Of a stretch of 64,000 nt of DNA, positions 1-10,191 are shown piece after piece; positions within the stretch are counted from its first letter, which is position 1; each line of letters starts with the position of its first letter. A program made the position numbers and the translations under genes. Origin of the DNA: Enoplosus armatus. Lineage: Eukaryota > Chordata > Actinopteri > Centrarchiformes > Enoplosidae. The stretch lies in NCBI RefSeq assembly GCF_043641665.1, contig NC_092194.1, positions 17,299,298-17,363,297 of the forward strand, written 5' to 3'. The notes beneath the pieces are model-generated. The model saw only the letters and a program-made list of their open reading frames with translations. It was not told where the DNA came from and did no database searches.

Positions 1-510
1 ATCTGAGGCAGAAGATGAAGCCGTTGTAAGGAAATAGTTGGATAGCCAGTCGGAGGAGGGGGCAGCGACATCTGCATCTTCAGCTGCTGCTGCATTTGGT
101 GGTGCTGCCACTGCATCTGTTGATGCTGCTGCTGGATCTGCTGGTGCTGCTGCTGGAGCTGCTGCTGCTGCTGCCTCATCTCCTGGATCTGTTGCCTGAT
201 TTGCTGCTGCTGCTGTTGCATCTGCTGCTGCTGCTGCTGCATCTGTTCGTGCTGCAGCTGCATCTGCTGTTGCTGCTGCTGGATTTGATGTTGGTGCTGA
301 AGTTGTTGGGGTGTCACTTGCTGTTGATTTTTTTGTATTTGTTGGTGTTGCTGAACCTGGTGTTGATGTTGTTGCTGCTGTTGATGTAGCGTCTGCTGCT
401 GGTGGTGCAGTTGCTGTAGCTGTTGATGTTGTTGCTGTAATTGCTGTTGTTGCTGCTGTAATTGCTGTTGCTGTTGTTGTTGTGATTGGGATGGATGATG
501 GTGTTGCTGC

Positions 511-555
<45 letters not shown>

Positions 556-1027
556 TGATGATGATGCATTTTCTGCTGCTGCTGTGTCTGCATCTGTTGT
601 GACTGTTTGGACTGCTGTTGGCGAGGCTGCTGTGGATGAGACCGCTGCGGGTGAGGCTGCGGTGGGAGATGGTGAGGTGGAGGTGGGGGAGGAAGAGTAC
701 CAGGAAGAAGAGGACCCATCTCCAGCCCATTGAAGATCACCTGACCAGGGTTTGAGTATCTAGTTGGCACTGGGTACGGTGTTGCAACTGCATCCTGCCC
801 ATGATCAGTGACAGGGACTGAAGCTGCTGCCGCTGCAGCTGCAGCTGCTGCAGTGGCTGTAGGGTTGGTAAGGACATCAAGCTGAATATTCTGATTGGCC
901 AGAAGAGACTGAACAAGGCCGATGCTCTGAGTTGGAGACATGGCCTGAGCCGGGCTGTGGATGGGAGCGATGGGAATGTTGACTGTACAGGGAGGATTGT
1001 CTCCTGCCACTCCAGATGGCCCCATCA
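1..1027 (-). CDS. tulp4: tulp4 exon 13 (open at left edge) with poly-Ala and glutamine-rich tracts
   Basis: Begins after the acceptor at 1029-1028 with VMGPSGVAGDNPPC and continues with the conserved TVNIPIAPIHSPAQAMSPTQ and SIGLVQSLLANQN. It encodes 10 consecutive alanines near 820-851, then the conserved RYSNPGQVIF, a proline/histidine stretch, and a Gln/His-rich region from about 650 down to 75. An uninterrupted run of 18 Gln occupies 504-557, ten of its codons being consecutive CAG. The frame is fixed by splice phase and by conserved sequence on the N-terminal side. Other long open frames here are shadows of the triplet repeats. Confidence 0.9.
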
Positions 1028-4000
1028 CTTCATAAAAAACACAGAGGACAACTGTATAAGTGACTTTTACAATTCAAACATAATTTACATAAAACATACA
1101 ATTTACACTCTACAGTAATATAATAAAATTTTCATAAGCTTCTGAACTGAGAATATTGTGCTTTTATTCATTCCCACCTGGTAAGTCATCCTCATCCTCA
1201 CTGAACACATTGGGGTTAAACACAGGCAGGCTCATGAAGTCATGAGAAATCTTTCGCACTTCTGGAAGGTAGATCGTCATCTGTCTCGGTTGCAGATGAA
1301 GCAAACTTGTCTTATAGATGACTGAAACAAAGAAGAAAGTTATGGCGATTGTTAAATTCATCAGAACGGTCAACGTGATGTGTACGTGTGATGTTCAAGA
1401 CATTTACCTGCACCAAGGTTGGCAGGGAGAAAAGAAGCAAGTCCAACAATTTTGAATTTTGTCCCCCAAATGTTGGATGTGACTTGAGCAAGGTAGTTGT
1501 GCTGTGAAGCAGAAGACATGGAAATAAAAATGAGAATTATCAGAGTGAAATGAACTAAATCAGGAGTTGACATGAGTGTGATATATCAGGTAGTAAGAAA
1601 ATGGTATCAACAAAATAAAATCATCTGTTTTTTATCTTGACGTTAAAAAGTAACAAATAGCCGAACATTTTAGGTAAGAGAATAATTTATTTATCATTTT
1701 TATTCCAGATTCACCATTTAAAAGCCTTTTGTGACACTACGATTACTTATTAGCACTTCTACATTATAATTTTATTGTGAAAATGTTGATTATTTTGACA
1801 CATAAGACAGAATACTAAAGCAGGTACAGTATCATTAGCAGATCATGCAGATTAAACAGACTTTCTGGCACATCATACCTCTGTGATCCCATCCATAGAA
1901 AACTCTCGACGTGTCAGACTGGGAGACCGAACTGGAGGCTTCTTTGTTGGTAACCGTGGCGACCGCTGGCCTTCCTGATGGGCACGTGAAAGCTTGGGAG
2001 ATTTTCTCGACTCCATGTTCATCCTTTGACACAAAGTGGTACATTTTCAACAACCTGTTCCTTTGAAATATGATATTTTCAATTTACGTTACAGTAATGT
2101 AGCATGGTGAAACAAATGCTATTAAAAAATATCTACAAATGCTCTGTGGTTCAGGCCTGTGTAATGTGTAAAAAACAAGAGTTCATTTATGTAATTTCTG
2201 AGTTGTCCAGTTTGGGTGACCTGTTTCCTCGGGATAACTTTGGTGACTTCTTCCCAACCCACTCATCGCTCAACTCAATGTCACTGGAGTCAGAGCAGTT
2301 ACAGCTGTCAGTGTATGAGATCATGGGATTCACACACACCTCCTCTGGAAACAAAAACAAAAAACAACACAAATCAGAAAAGGTGAGTTTGAACTGAGTC
2401 GTCATACATACTAACATGGCTTTAAACTACCCCTGCGTAAAGAGCATTATTAAAAGCAAGTAAACTGTTTGGACCACAGGCCAATTGCAACCCTAGTGCA
2501 GCCAGGTCATGGTACAGGCTATTCCTGTATCATGTTACATCAGAGAAGAGCAGTCATCACCAGGGTCTGCATTTGTTCTTTCTCAAGGTGAATGATGCTT
2601 TTTTTAAATGGAGTACTAGTTTAAAGAGATGAACAAGTGCAGATTTAATTTCAATATGACAAGGAAACAAGATTTCTGGCCTTTGGGCAGGTCTGCTACT
2701 ATTAGCAGCAGTAGACTAGTGTCTTGAGTCTACTTGTTTTTCCTCATAAGTAGTTTTTCCTTCAGCTTTACTCAGTATTTCAAGCTCATAATTAATTTCA
2801 CTTCTTTTAAAGAACATTTTTAGAAATATGCTTAGTCACTTTCTTGCCAATAGTTAGAGGGGAAGATCTCATGTCTGTCTGTTAAATAAAAGACAACAGC
2901 TAGGGCCGATTAGCTTAGCCTAGCATAAAGACTGGAAGCAGGGGGAAACAGCTAGCCTGGGTCTGACTAAAATTAAATACACAGTGAAATATAAAATACA
3001 TTTTCCAAGTTATAATCCTGTTTCCCTGTGTAAATTGTTTGGTTATCTCTTGGTGTCTGTCAAACACATTTTTTTTTTGTATTTATACATTGAAATCCCT
3101 GTCTTGTTGTCATGGCGACTCCAGGAAGTCACTGGCCAAGAAACAGATCCAGCACACAAACCCCCCATAAAACCATAACTTGTCATCTTTAAATTTCTGT
3201 AAAAACTTTAATTTGTGTCCAGATCAAACAAGTCAGAGATTTTGGTAGGTGATGTTTTTTTTTCTACTTTTTAACAAAGCCAAGTGAGCTGTTTCCATTT
3301 GCTTCCAGTCATCATGCTAAGCTAAGCTAACCGTCTCCTGCCTCTAGCCTCATTTTTATCCTTTCAGACATGTGAGTGGTATCAATCTTCTCATCAAACT
3401 CTCAGCAAAAGAGCAAATAAGTATGTTTCCCAAAATGTCAAACGATTCCTTTAACTAGTCAGTTAACCCAATTTACATTATTTTCTCACCACGCAGATAG
3501 TTTTAGCTTTGTGAGCTGTGGTCTTGAGATATACGCCTCTGAAACTTCTGCCACCCCACCAATACAGGAAGTAATGGAGTGTAATTTGTGGTTACTCTGA
3601 ATAATTCACAGATCTCCCTGTAAACACTTCACTGTAACTACTGTCTACCAAAGAAATAGTCCCTATGAAAAGTATAAGGCCCTGTAAGGTTTAAACCCAC
3701 CTGCTTTGCTGTCTGTTTTTGGATCCATAATAACAAACTCGGGCCGTAATTTACTGATGCGCCTTCCTTTGAGAATAGGCACCAGTCCTCCTAAATATTC
3801 TAGGTAGAGAGTGTAGCAGGGTCCACCCGCCTCAGGGCTGTCCTCTGCTCGCTTCATGGTGCAGTGGAGCCTCTCATTCCCAGCTGTGGGATAGCTGACA
3901 AAGTCACGGATGTTGTTGGGGTCAGGGATTGGGGGCTGGAACAAAGAGAGGAAAGAGCTGTAGGATTGCTGGACACTCAAATGAAAACATGTCTCAGTCA

Positions 4001-6891
4001 GCAGTTTTGCATTATCACAGCCTAAGAAGCCGTCTACGAATGTTACCACACAGCAATTACTCAGACGTCAACGCACCTTGATGGTGGGTATGAAAGCAGT
4101 GGTGACATAAGAGCAGAGCAGCGAGGGCATGTTCAGTTTCCCCACATCCTTCTCCTCTCGCAGGGCGCTGGCGATGCCCTGCTGGCATAGAAGTTGGAGG
4201 CTGGCCACCCGGTGCTCCACACGCACCACATACAGCGCTGGTCCACAAGCAAGGAACAGACGAGAGTCTCTGTGACCCCAACAGATGGTGGTGATGGGTC
4301 TCTGAAAAACAATTATTCACAAAAAAATAATTCCTACAGTAAATAACAATCAACATTCATGGCACTCGTACAGACTGCTCACATGGACTTAGTGCATCTA
4401 TTCATCATCACATTTCTTATATTACTGATCTGCTGTTAATCTTCAATCTGTCATTATTTACCCTTTATATTCAAGCTCTTGATGCTTGAAATGCTTTTGA
4501 TTTGAAAAGCGCAATAGAAATAAAGTATAAAATGAATACATAAATCACAAATTAATGAACTGACACATCAACTACTCCTGAATCTACTGAGGCGCACCTC
4601 TTTGACTCAGCAAAATTGCTTCAAATAAAGCTTGAAAAAATATTTTAGAAAAGGCCAACATTTGAAGGATATTTTTGGCATTGGCACACACTTCAATACA
4701 AGTGTATTTTAAGTACGGGAGAACCAAGCCTCTTACACTGACAGTGTTAAAGCCGTACTGGGGCTGAGCAATATAATAGAAGATAAACGATACATGTATC
4801 ATCTATTTTTTGTAGTCACACTACAATTCAATACACATTTAATATCAACTCGTGAAATGAATAGATCATTTTAATGCTTAAACAGATATCAGAAGTCTTA
4901 CGGTTATTATAATATTTATTTGACTCCATATTGCCGAGCAAAGCATCTACTATTTATAAAAGGACTAACCTGTGCCGGTGTTTCCAAGGTGTAGATGTGT
5001 TCTCCTTGGACATTATAGAACTTAACAAGGGCGTTCCTCATGATGGACGAGCAGGCAGAGTCGCCAGGGAGCCCGTGTCTCTCCATGCCGGCCACAGCCA
5101 GCAGGTCTCCCTGGGAGCACCACTGGGCCTCAACATCTGTGGAGCAAAGGAGTACAAAGTGTTATGGGTCATATACGATCAACGCAGTTCATGAGCATGC
5201 TTGTAAATGTCACAGTGAAACATGGATTTTTATACCTTTCAGCCCTGAGCGAATTACGGCAGGAGAGAGGTCATCATAGTTGTTCATTAAACTGATATCT
5301 CCTGATAAGAAGGTGACGGTCAACAAAGGCTTGACTCTCCGCACTTGGAGGATCAAAAGAAAAGTAAGTACATTAGCTTTCCAAAGCCAGCGTAAGGTAG
5401 CAAGCTGCCATGTGAGCAGTGGGGCAACGTGTTTGTACCTAAAGGCAGAATATTGTCATCAGAGTCGGTGTCGCTCTCTGTGCTGTCCTCGACCAGGAAA
5501 TCAGGGCAGTTCCAGGACATGCTCACGATCCCATCAGACTCGTGTAAGAGAACATGGGCAAGCATTCGTCCGTGACAGTCCATCACTATCACCTGACCAT
5601 CTGCTGTACCAAACAAGACCTGAGGGGGCATTGTACATTAAACTTTAATGGATGACATGATGAAAATGCTCTGGAGCATCAAATACTTGGCCGAAAAGTA
5701 CTGCAGAAAAAGGCCATGAGTCGTTTCATCTTGTGTTTGAGGACAGCATTCGAAGCAAGGGGAAAATACTGCACCCTGGATTTAATTTTTCTTTTTAAAG
5801 AGAACTTTTTTTTTTTATGTTTTATGACATAAAGAAACGTTAAATAATACAAAAAGAGTCATTCATATACACTCAAACAGACAATGTGTACCTGTTGATC
5901 ATCAGGTGTCCAGATGCCACAGGTGATTTGACTCTCCAGGTTAATCTCGGAGGACCAGTGTCTTTGTCCGCTGACCGAGCCAACTAACACAAAGCCGTCC
6001 CTGTACGCGATGAGGGCTTGAGTGCCATCATGTGACCAAGTGAAGTCACTCACCTTGAGGAAAGAATGTATGTATGTATACAGGACATAAGTAAATATAT
6101 AAGTCTTTGTCCAATCTGAGGTTGTTTTTATGTGTCATCAATGGCATTACAGCTCTATACAGGCCTTATATAATGTGTTAGTATATATACCAGGATAATA
6201 TATCGTAAGTGAATGTGTCTTTGCACTAGTACAAGCAACGACAAGGTCATTTTCTTTAGTCAGTCTTTAGGTGACAGCAGAAAAGAAATGTTTACCTGGG
6301 CTCCTCTGTCATTCACTAACTCTACAGACCATCTTCCTTCATACTGGATCCAAACAAAAATACCTCCTTCCATATCACAGGTGGCCAGCTTTTGAAAGGG
6401 TTCATTCCAACGCACCAAGACAACCTGCAAAAGCCCAAAAAACACTGTTACTATTTTTTGCAAATGCAGGTGGCCTTCTGCACAGAGGAACATTCATGAT
6501 TAATACACAGTGTGACCACAAAGCTAAAAAAGGATTTTAGGCTGCAGTTGGAAGGAAAGCCAGCATATACCTCTGTGGAATTTCAATAAAAACATATCGC
6601 AAAAATAAAAAGACAGTGATATTGCTAGTCAAGACACACCTCGCTGTTGTGTCCTCGCAGGTTAAAATTGATTCTCTGAGGCGTAGTTCTGTCCCTCCTG
6701 CAGTGACTCGATGTAAACGTCACACCAACAACTCCTCTTCCGTTCCCTGTGGCGAGCCAGCCCTCCTCATAGTACCGTCTCCGGCACACCGGCTTGTCCT
6801 TTTCGCTCTTGGGGACCCTGCCTTTCCACGAGAGGCAGAGGATGTTGGAGTCGCTGCAGAGGATGGGACCATGTTCCACGGCAGCCAACAT
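1..6891 (-). CDS. tulp4: Tubby-like protein 4 (N-terminal ~997 residues; 13 coding exons, cut at left edge)
   Basis: Probable substrate receptor of an ECS-type cullin-RING ubiquitin ligase: a tubby-superfamily protein with N-terminal WD repeats and a SOCS box. Exons in transcript order: 6891-6640, 6424-6296, 6053-5892, 5619-5439, 5343-5236, 5136-4970, 4301-4077, 3935-3701, 2344-2221, 2023-1879, 1501-1408, 1321-1178 and 1027-1 (open). All junctions are GT-AG and phase is continuous through 2,993 nt. Identity rests on long matches to human TULP4 as recalled, for example AAVEHGP and LCSDSNILCLSWKGRVPK in exon 1, VLFGTADGQVIVMDCHGRML in exon 4 and TSNIWGTKFKIVGLA in exon 11. The start is the ATG at 6891, 18 nt inside an exon preceded by a strong acceptor; the open frame upstream of it is intronic. 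The tubby domain and stop lie left of position 1. Which teleost paralogue (a or b) cannot be told. Confidence 0.95.
75..650. repeat. CAG/CTG-rich low-complexity DNA coding poly-glutamine
   Basis: Imperfect CTG/TTG triplet array on the plus strand, read as CAG/CAA on the coding minus strand. The purest stretch is about 522-551. CAA interruptions, and His, Met, Leu and Ile codons, break up the rest, giving a coiled-coil-like pattern such as QIQQQHQQMQ. Confidence 0.9.
1178..2344 (-). CDS. tulp4: tulp4 exons 9-12: serine/proline linker and start of tubby-related region
   Basis: Exons 2344-2221, 2023-1879, 1501-1408 and 1321-1178, residues about 487-655. Exon 9 encodes CNCSDSSDIELSDEW. Exon 10 holds repeated SPKL/SPRL-type motifs (RKSPKLSR, RSPRLPTKK, RSPSLTRRE). 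Exon 11 encodes the conserved QVTSNIWGTKFKIVGLA. Exon 12 encodes IYKTSLLHLQPRQMTIYLPE and NPNVFSEDEDDLP. Introns are 321, 377, 86 and 150 nt; the 377-nt and shorter introns show nothing recognisable. Confidence 0.9.
2807..3453. mobile_element. Non-autonomous fold-back (MITE-like) element in a tulp4 intron
   Basis: Two imperfect inverted arms of about 140-150 nt flank a middle of about 350 nt. The left arm contains TTAGCTTAGCCTAGCAT, AAAGACTGGAAGC and GGGGGAAACAGCTAGCCTG. The right arm is its reverse complement in outline, with ATGCTAAGCTAAGCTAA beside CTTCCAGTCATC, and ends in ATTCCTTTAA. I recall this motif set as very common in percomorph fish genomes. No coding capacity is seen. It fills most of the 1.36-kb intron between exons 8 and 9. 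Confidence 0.7.
3701..4301 (-). CDS. tulp4: tulp4 exons 7-8: SOCS box and conserved linker
   Basis: Exon 7 (4301-4077) carries a SOCS box at about residues 367-402: a BC-box-like SLQLLCQQGIAS, for Elongin B/C binding, followed by a Cul-box-like MPSLLCSYV. Exon 8 (3935-3701) carries the strongly conserved PPIPDPNNIRDFVSYP and YTLYLEYLGGLVPILKGRR. By family knowledge the SOCS box recruits Elongin B/C and a cullin; nothing in the DNA shows it is active. Confidence 0.9.
4970..6891 (-). CDS. tulp4: tulp4 exons 1-6: WD-repeat region
   Basis: Coding exons 1-6 give residues 1-333. The segment is almost colinear with human TULP4 and holds WD-like blades: LRGHNSE leading to VVLVRWNEP, then FVWIQYEGRWSVELVNDRG, SDFTWSHDGTQALIAYRDG and GIWTPDDQQVLFGTADGQV. 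Exon 4 ends in an acidic stretch with DSTESDTDSDD. Exon 5 (5343-5236) encodes VTFLSGDISLMNNYDDLSP. WD propellers of SOCS-box proteins usually bind the ligase substrate; that role is inferred from the family. Introns here are short (about 80-300 nt), except for 534 nt before exon 7, in which I see no repeat or gene. Confidence 0.92.
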
Positions 6892-6909
6892 CCCTACTGT
6901 GTGACCAGG
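6892..6909 (-). other. tulp4: tulp4 5' untranslated end of the first coding exon
   Basis: On the minus strand a pyrimidine-rich tract ends in the acceptor ...CTACCAG at 6910, leaving 18 nt of leader before the ATG. The real transcription start must therefore lie in a more upstream exon at higher coordinates. Confidence 0.7.
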
Positions 6910-8895
6910 CTGGTAGGTAAAGCAGAGGAAGAGACAAGTTGAAGCTGCAATATAAAACTTTTTTGGACCAGATTCAGTGTACATTATAAGTCTGTGTTTA
7001 CTCTTGACCCTGGAAACGCTCACTTCTCACTTCTTGGGCCTTGTGGTGACTCCATCTGCTGAGGAAGAAGAAGCCTCAGCCACTAAATAAACCTTGTGGT
7101 AAGATTATTCTGCAAATGACTGTTTCCAAGGTCAAGAATGAACTTTCAATCTCAATCTTTAAGACAATGTGGATGAGAAAAATGGAAATTTCAACATCTA
7201 ACTATGATACGACTGAAAGGTCCAGAACAGCCACTAAATGGACCTTGCGGTGAGATTGTTCTGTCTAACAAATGTGTCTCAAACTAGTGACTATAACAAG
7301 GAGCTCAAGCACTCTTTGTTTGAGATATTCCATCCAAACGTGTCTCATTTGAGTGAGCAGAGCTTGCAAACGGTGACTAAACGTACCCTTAAAACCAGTA
7401 AAATCACCATGGCTGCTGCTCATCGTGTCCTAGCTGTTGTCCTATTATTCACTGTCTATGGAGCAGCTCCAGGATTTGTCTGTAAGATGACATCATCACT
7501 ACAGTCTGTCTATTTTTTTTTACAGATTCACAAATTATTGAAATATGTCAATTCTATTTTAGTGCAGATTTTCGCCTTAACAAAATATTTGCAGCATTTT
7601 AATGTCTGTTGAAATACTGTTTCCTCAGCACTGGTTTCGTTCGTTTAGATTGGTTATATCTTAGACTGAGTGCAACCATGTCCAATCAACTGACACTGTC
7701 TGAAGACAAAATGTCCTAAACGGCTCACATGAAGTAGAAAAGGCTAATGTTCCCATTAAAAACATCCACTACCGCTTTGCCTTTTAATTTAGCTTTCTGG
7801 TTGTTAAAGTCATCTTATTGCAGTGTCTGACGCATATTCTCCTTTTTCTTGTTTCATCACTTTATTGAACTACATTATGTTTATACTGAGTAAGATAGTC
7901 GAACCCATGACTCCATGTTTTTGGCTGCACAATTCATTACAATATCTGACTGACTTTGTATGTTTGGAAACTTTATTACCTCCTCTACAATTTAAAATCA
8001 AGTTCTGTGGGTCTGAATACTGTTTGGCTGCACAGAATGAGTTTATACGGCCCACTATCAAGCAGAGTGCATGATATGTGATACTATTTTATAAAACGGC
8101 CAAGTAAGCTGTAAAATCCAACATACCTCATAGTTCCTGGGCATGTTGAGTCAAAATTCCTCCATTGAAGGTGTCCATATTTCCAATCAGATGGTGCACT
8201 GAAGGGTAATGGCTGCTCTGCTCTTTGTACTTACACTAATATCTACGGGGAAGTAAAATGCATCATACAGCCAGATGTTGTCCAGCTCTATGTTCATTTA
8301 AATCAAGCAGCCCTGCACTTGATGTGTGGCTCCTTTGATGACAGTGGCCCACCCCATGTCTTCCTGATGTGGCTCTGGAGAGTTGTGTAATCCTGTTGCA
8401 ATGAAGAAAAAAGAAAGACGAATAATAATTAAAAAACCCCAAAAAACATTACCTTCCTCAACAAGTAAGGTAATCTAAGAGAAGGAGAAAAGTGGCTCTT
8501 GCTTAAAATAGCCGCGTTGTCATTCAGTGTATCAACCTTGAAATTCAGTTTTTCCTCAGTCTCTATGCAACAGCAACACTGCATTGGAGATCCGTGCACT
8601 CGCTGTCTCCATGGGTACTGATACTGTCCGTTCTTCCTATTTTACGTCAAACACCAGAGCAGCCAGGCGAGGACGTGAACTCCTATATTCCAATTTCTAC
8701 ATGAAAACCACCATTAATCTAATCTAATGCAGTTAATAGGAATAAAATAGTTAAAATATCAATCAAACAGCGGTTAAAAATCAATAATTTGACTCTTGCT
8801 TTGAAGACCGTACATTCACAGCATCCAATAAAAGTCGAAGTAAACGAGTCATCATCTCCTCATCTGTAAAGGTCTCTCACCACATTACACATTAC
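6910..8895. other. Probable tulp4 5' intron; no confirmed gene
   Basis: Roughly 2 kb between the first coding exon and the candidate leader exon. It contains a short direct repeat (7078-7118 and 7228-7274, sharing CAGCCACTAAAT and ACCTTG) and, on the plus strand, an isolated signal-peptide-like exon at 7409-7481. Otherwise nothing is recognised. Confidence 0.4.
7409..7481 (+). other. Orphan signal-peptide-like exon (hypothetical)
   Basis: The ATG at 7409 has an excellent Kozak context (ATCACCATGG). It encodes 24 residues with a textbook hydrophobic core (VLAVVLLFTVYGAAPG) and ends in a plausible donor T|GTAAGA in phase 1, as is usual for leader exons. The only compatible continuation I see is an acceptor at 7823 followed by an open frame to a stop at 8074, for a total of about 107 residues with no recognised domain. 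It could be a relic, a small secreted protein, or chance. Confidence 0.25.
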
Positions 8896-8980
8896 CTCAA
8901 TTTCATTTCTCATTCAAAGGCGTCTTGTATCTGACCGCATGCAGCAGTCCGAACAGGACAACGCTGACGAGACCAACGAG
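8896..8980 (-). other. tulp4: Candidate non-coding 5' exon of tulp4
   Basis: On the minus strand a pyrimidine/G-rich acceptor (CCGCCGCAG) precedes 85 nt that end in GAG before GTAATG. Together with the exon ending at 9049 it could form the tulp4 leader. Assignment is by position and splice-site quality only. Read in one frame it encodes a hydrophobic C-terminus that stops after LNEK (see findings). Confidence 0.4.
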
Positions 8981-9048
8981 CTGCGGCGGAAAATAAAGTG
9001 ATTTCATCAAAGAGGTTATATGGGCACACATTATGCAGTTGTACGTAC

Positions 9049-9240
9049 CTGACAGCGCTTAAACAACGTTAATCCAGAGGCAGAGGCAGGGTCGGTGTAC
9101 AGTGCGGTCGTGTTGCCATGCACTGTTCTGCTGGCAGCTGGCGCACTTTGGGGTTGTGGCTTTAAAACGGGTTGCCATGAGGCAGGTAGCACGGAAAATG
9201 GACCCCGAACTTCAATTCCAGTTAAAACGAAAGTACCAAC
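9049..9240 (-). other. tulp4: Candidate tulp4 first exon / promoter-proximal region with upstream ORFs
   Basis: A consensus minus-strand donor CAG|GTACGT ends at 9049 in a locally CpG-rich stretch. Two short upstream ORFs both terminate before the donor: one of about 38 codons starting near 9178 and one of about 17 codons starting near 9119. The 5' end is not defined by sequence. The next ~200 nt up to about 9420 include GGCGCGCC and look like the start-site region. Confidence 0.35.
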
Positions 9241-9513
9241 ACACCTAATAATCTAGTCAAGAGTCACTAAAGGTGAGTATGTGCAGTTGAACCAAATTTT
9301 AATACATACTGATATGCAGTCTGGCCCACAAGCTACGATAATCACTACTAGACCTATTGTTGCGCCTCAAAAGGGGGCTTCTTTCATAATGGCAACCTCA
9401 CACGGCGCGCCCCATCTTTGTAACGTAAGTTGAAGTGACATTCTTGACACAAGACCTTGATGTGATGAATGTGCTGGTCCTTCCTGCCACATTATTAAGT
9501 GTTATTAATTAGG

Positions 9514-9558
9514 TAACTGGTGTCACCATAACTTAGCCGCCTATGGTGACACTAGTTA
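9514..9558. repeat. Near-perfect 17-bp inverted repeat (hairpin)
   Basis: Arms 9514-9530 (TAACTGGTGTCACCATA) and 9542-9558 (TATGGTGACACTAGTTA) are separated by 11 nt. One position is G opposite T, which would be a G-U wobble in RNA. The function is unknown; it may be the end of a small palindromic element. Confidence 0.75.
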
Positions 9559-9890
9559 GATTCACTAACTTTAAAGATATAAACTGATTTCTATTTGCAC
9601 AAAAGCACAAGCACTGGAATCAAATCATCATTAAATCTTTATTGTGATAATATAACTATCTAGCACACAGTGTTTCCCTCATCTTCACGTGATCAGAGTT
9701 ACATACCCTCAGACCCTCTTTACCACCAGTGTCTCTCAACTGGTGGACTACATCATGGGTCATGAAATGCTCTGCAATGGCCACAAACAACTATATTACA
9801 ACTGCAATGATTGGGATTGTTAGGATTTGCTCCTTGTGTCTATTTCATATCATTGTAAATTGAATATTTATTTATTGAATATTTTTGAGT

Positions 9891-10058
9891 TTGGGACAAA
9901 ACAAGACATTTGAAGAAGTCACCTTGGCCTCTGGGAAACTGTGGTGGGCATTTTCCGTTATGTTGTGACATTCTATAGATAAAACAACCAATCGATTAAT
10001 GGAGAACCTAACATGCAAATTAATCGATTGTGCAAACCATCGTTAGTTGCACCCCTAA
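9891..10058 (-). mobile_element. Copy of a dispersed teleost repeat (hAT-like, non-autonomous?)
   Basis: Contains ACAAGACATTTGAAGAAGTC, GACATTCTATAGAT, two ATCGATT motifs and an end in CGTTAGTTGCACCCCTAA. The same family appears in opposite orientation at about 17819-18057. I recall it as common in percomorph genomes; superfamily assignment is uncertain. Confidence 0.6.
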
Positions 10059-10191
10059 TCTATGTCTCATAATATAATACTGATCTTATTCAGTTAAGGA
10101 CACACTGCTTTAAACACTGTTCCGTACAAAGAGCAGAACAGAGCAGCCAGAAAGTTCTGTGAGTGTTCTCCTTTTTCAGTTCTTGTTGCAT

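Larger units (their letters stand above)
9241..10191. other. tulp4-myct1 intergenic region
   Basis: Holds a strong plus-strand donor (AAAG|GTGAGT) ending at 9272, the GGCGCGCC-containing stretch near 9403, a hairpin at 9514-9558, and a copy of a dispersed fish repeat at 9891-10058. The part next to 10191 is probably the myct1 3' UTR. No clear AATAAA was pinned down. Confidence 0.45.

Noticed and set aside
311..733. Long plus-strand and alternative minus-strand open frames rich in Ala/Val or Ser/Asn
   Set aside because: Frame shadows of the CAG/CTG array. The true frame is fixed by splice phase and by conserved TULP4 sequence upstream.
6892..7023. N-terminal extension of tulp4 upstream of the ATG at 6891
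   Set aside because: A strong acceptor at 6910 cuts this frame, and human TULP4 begins at the equivalent Met; the extra residues are intronic.
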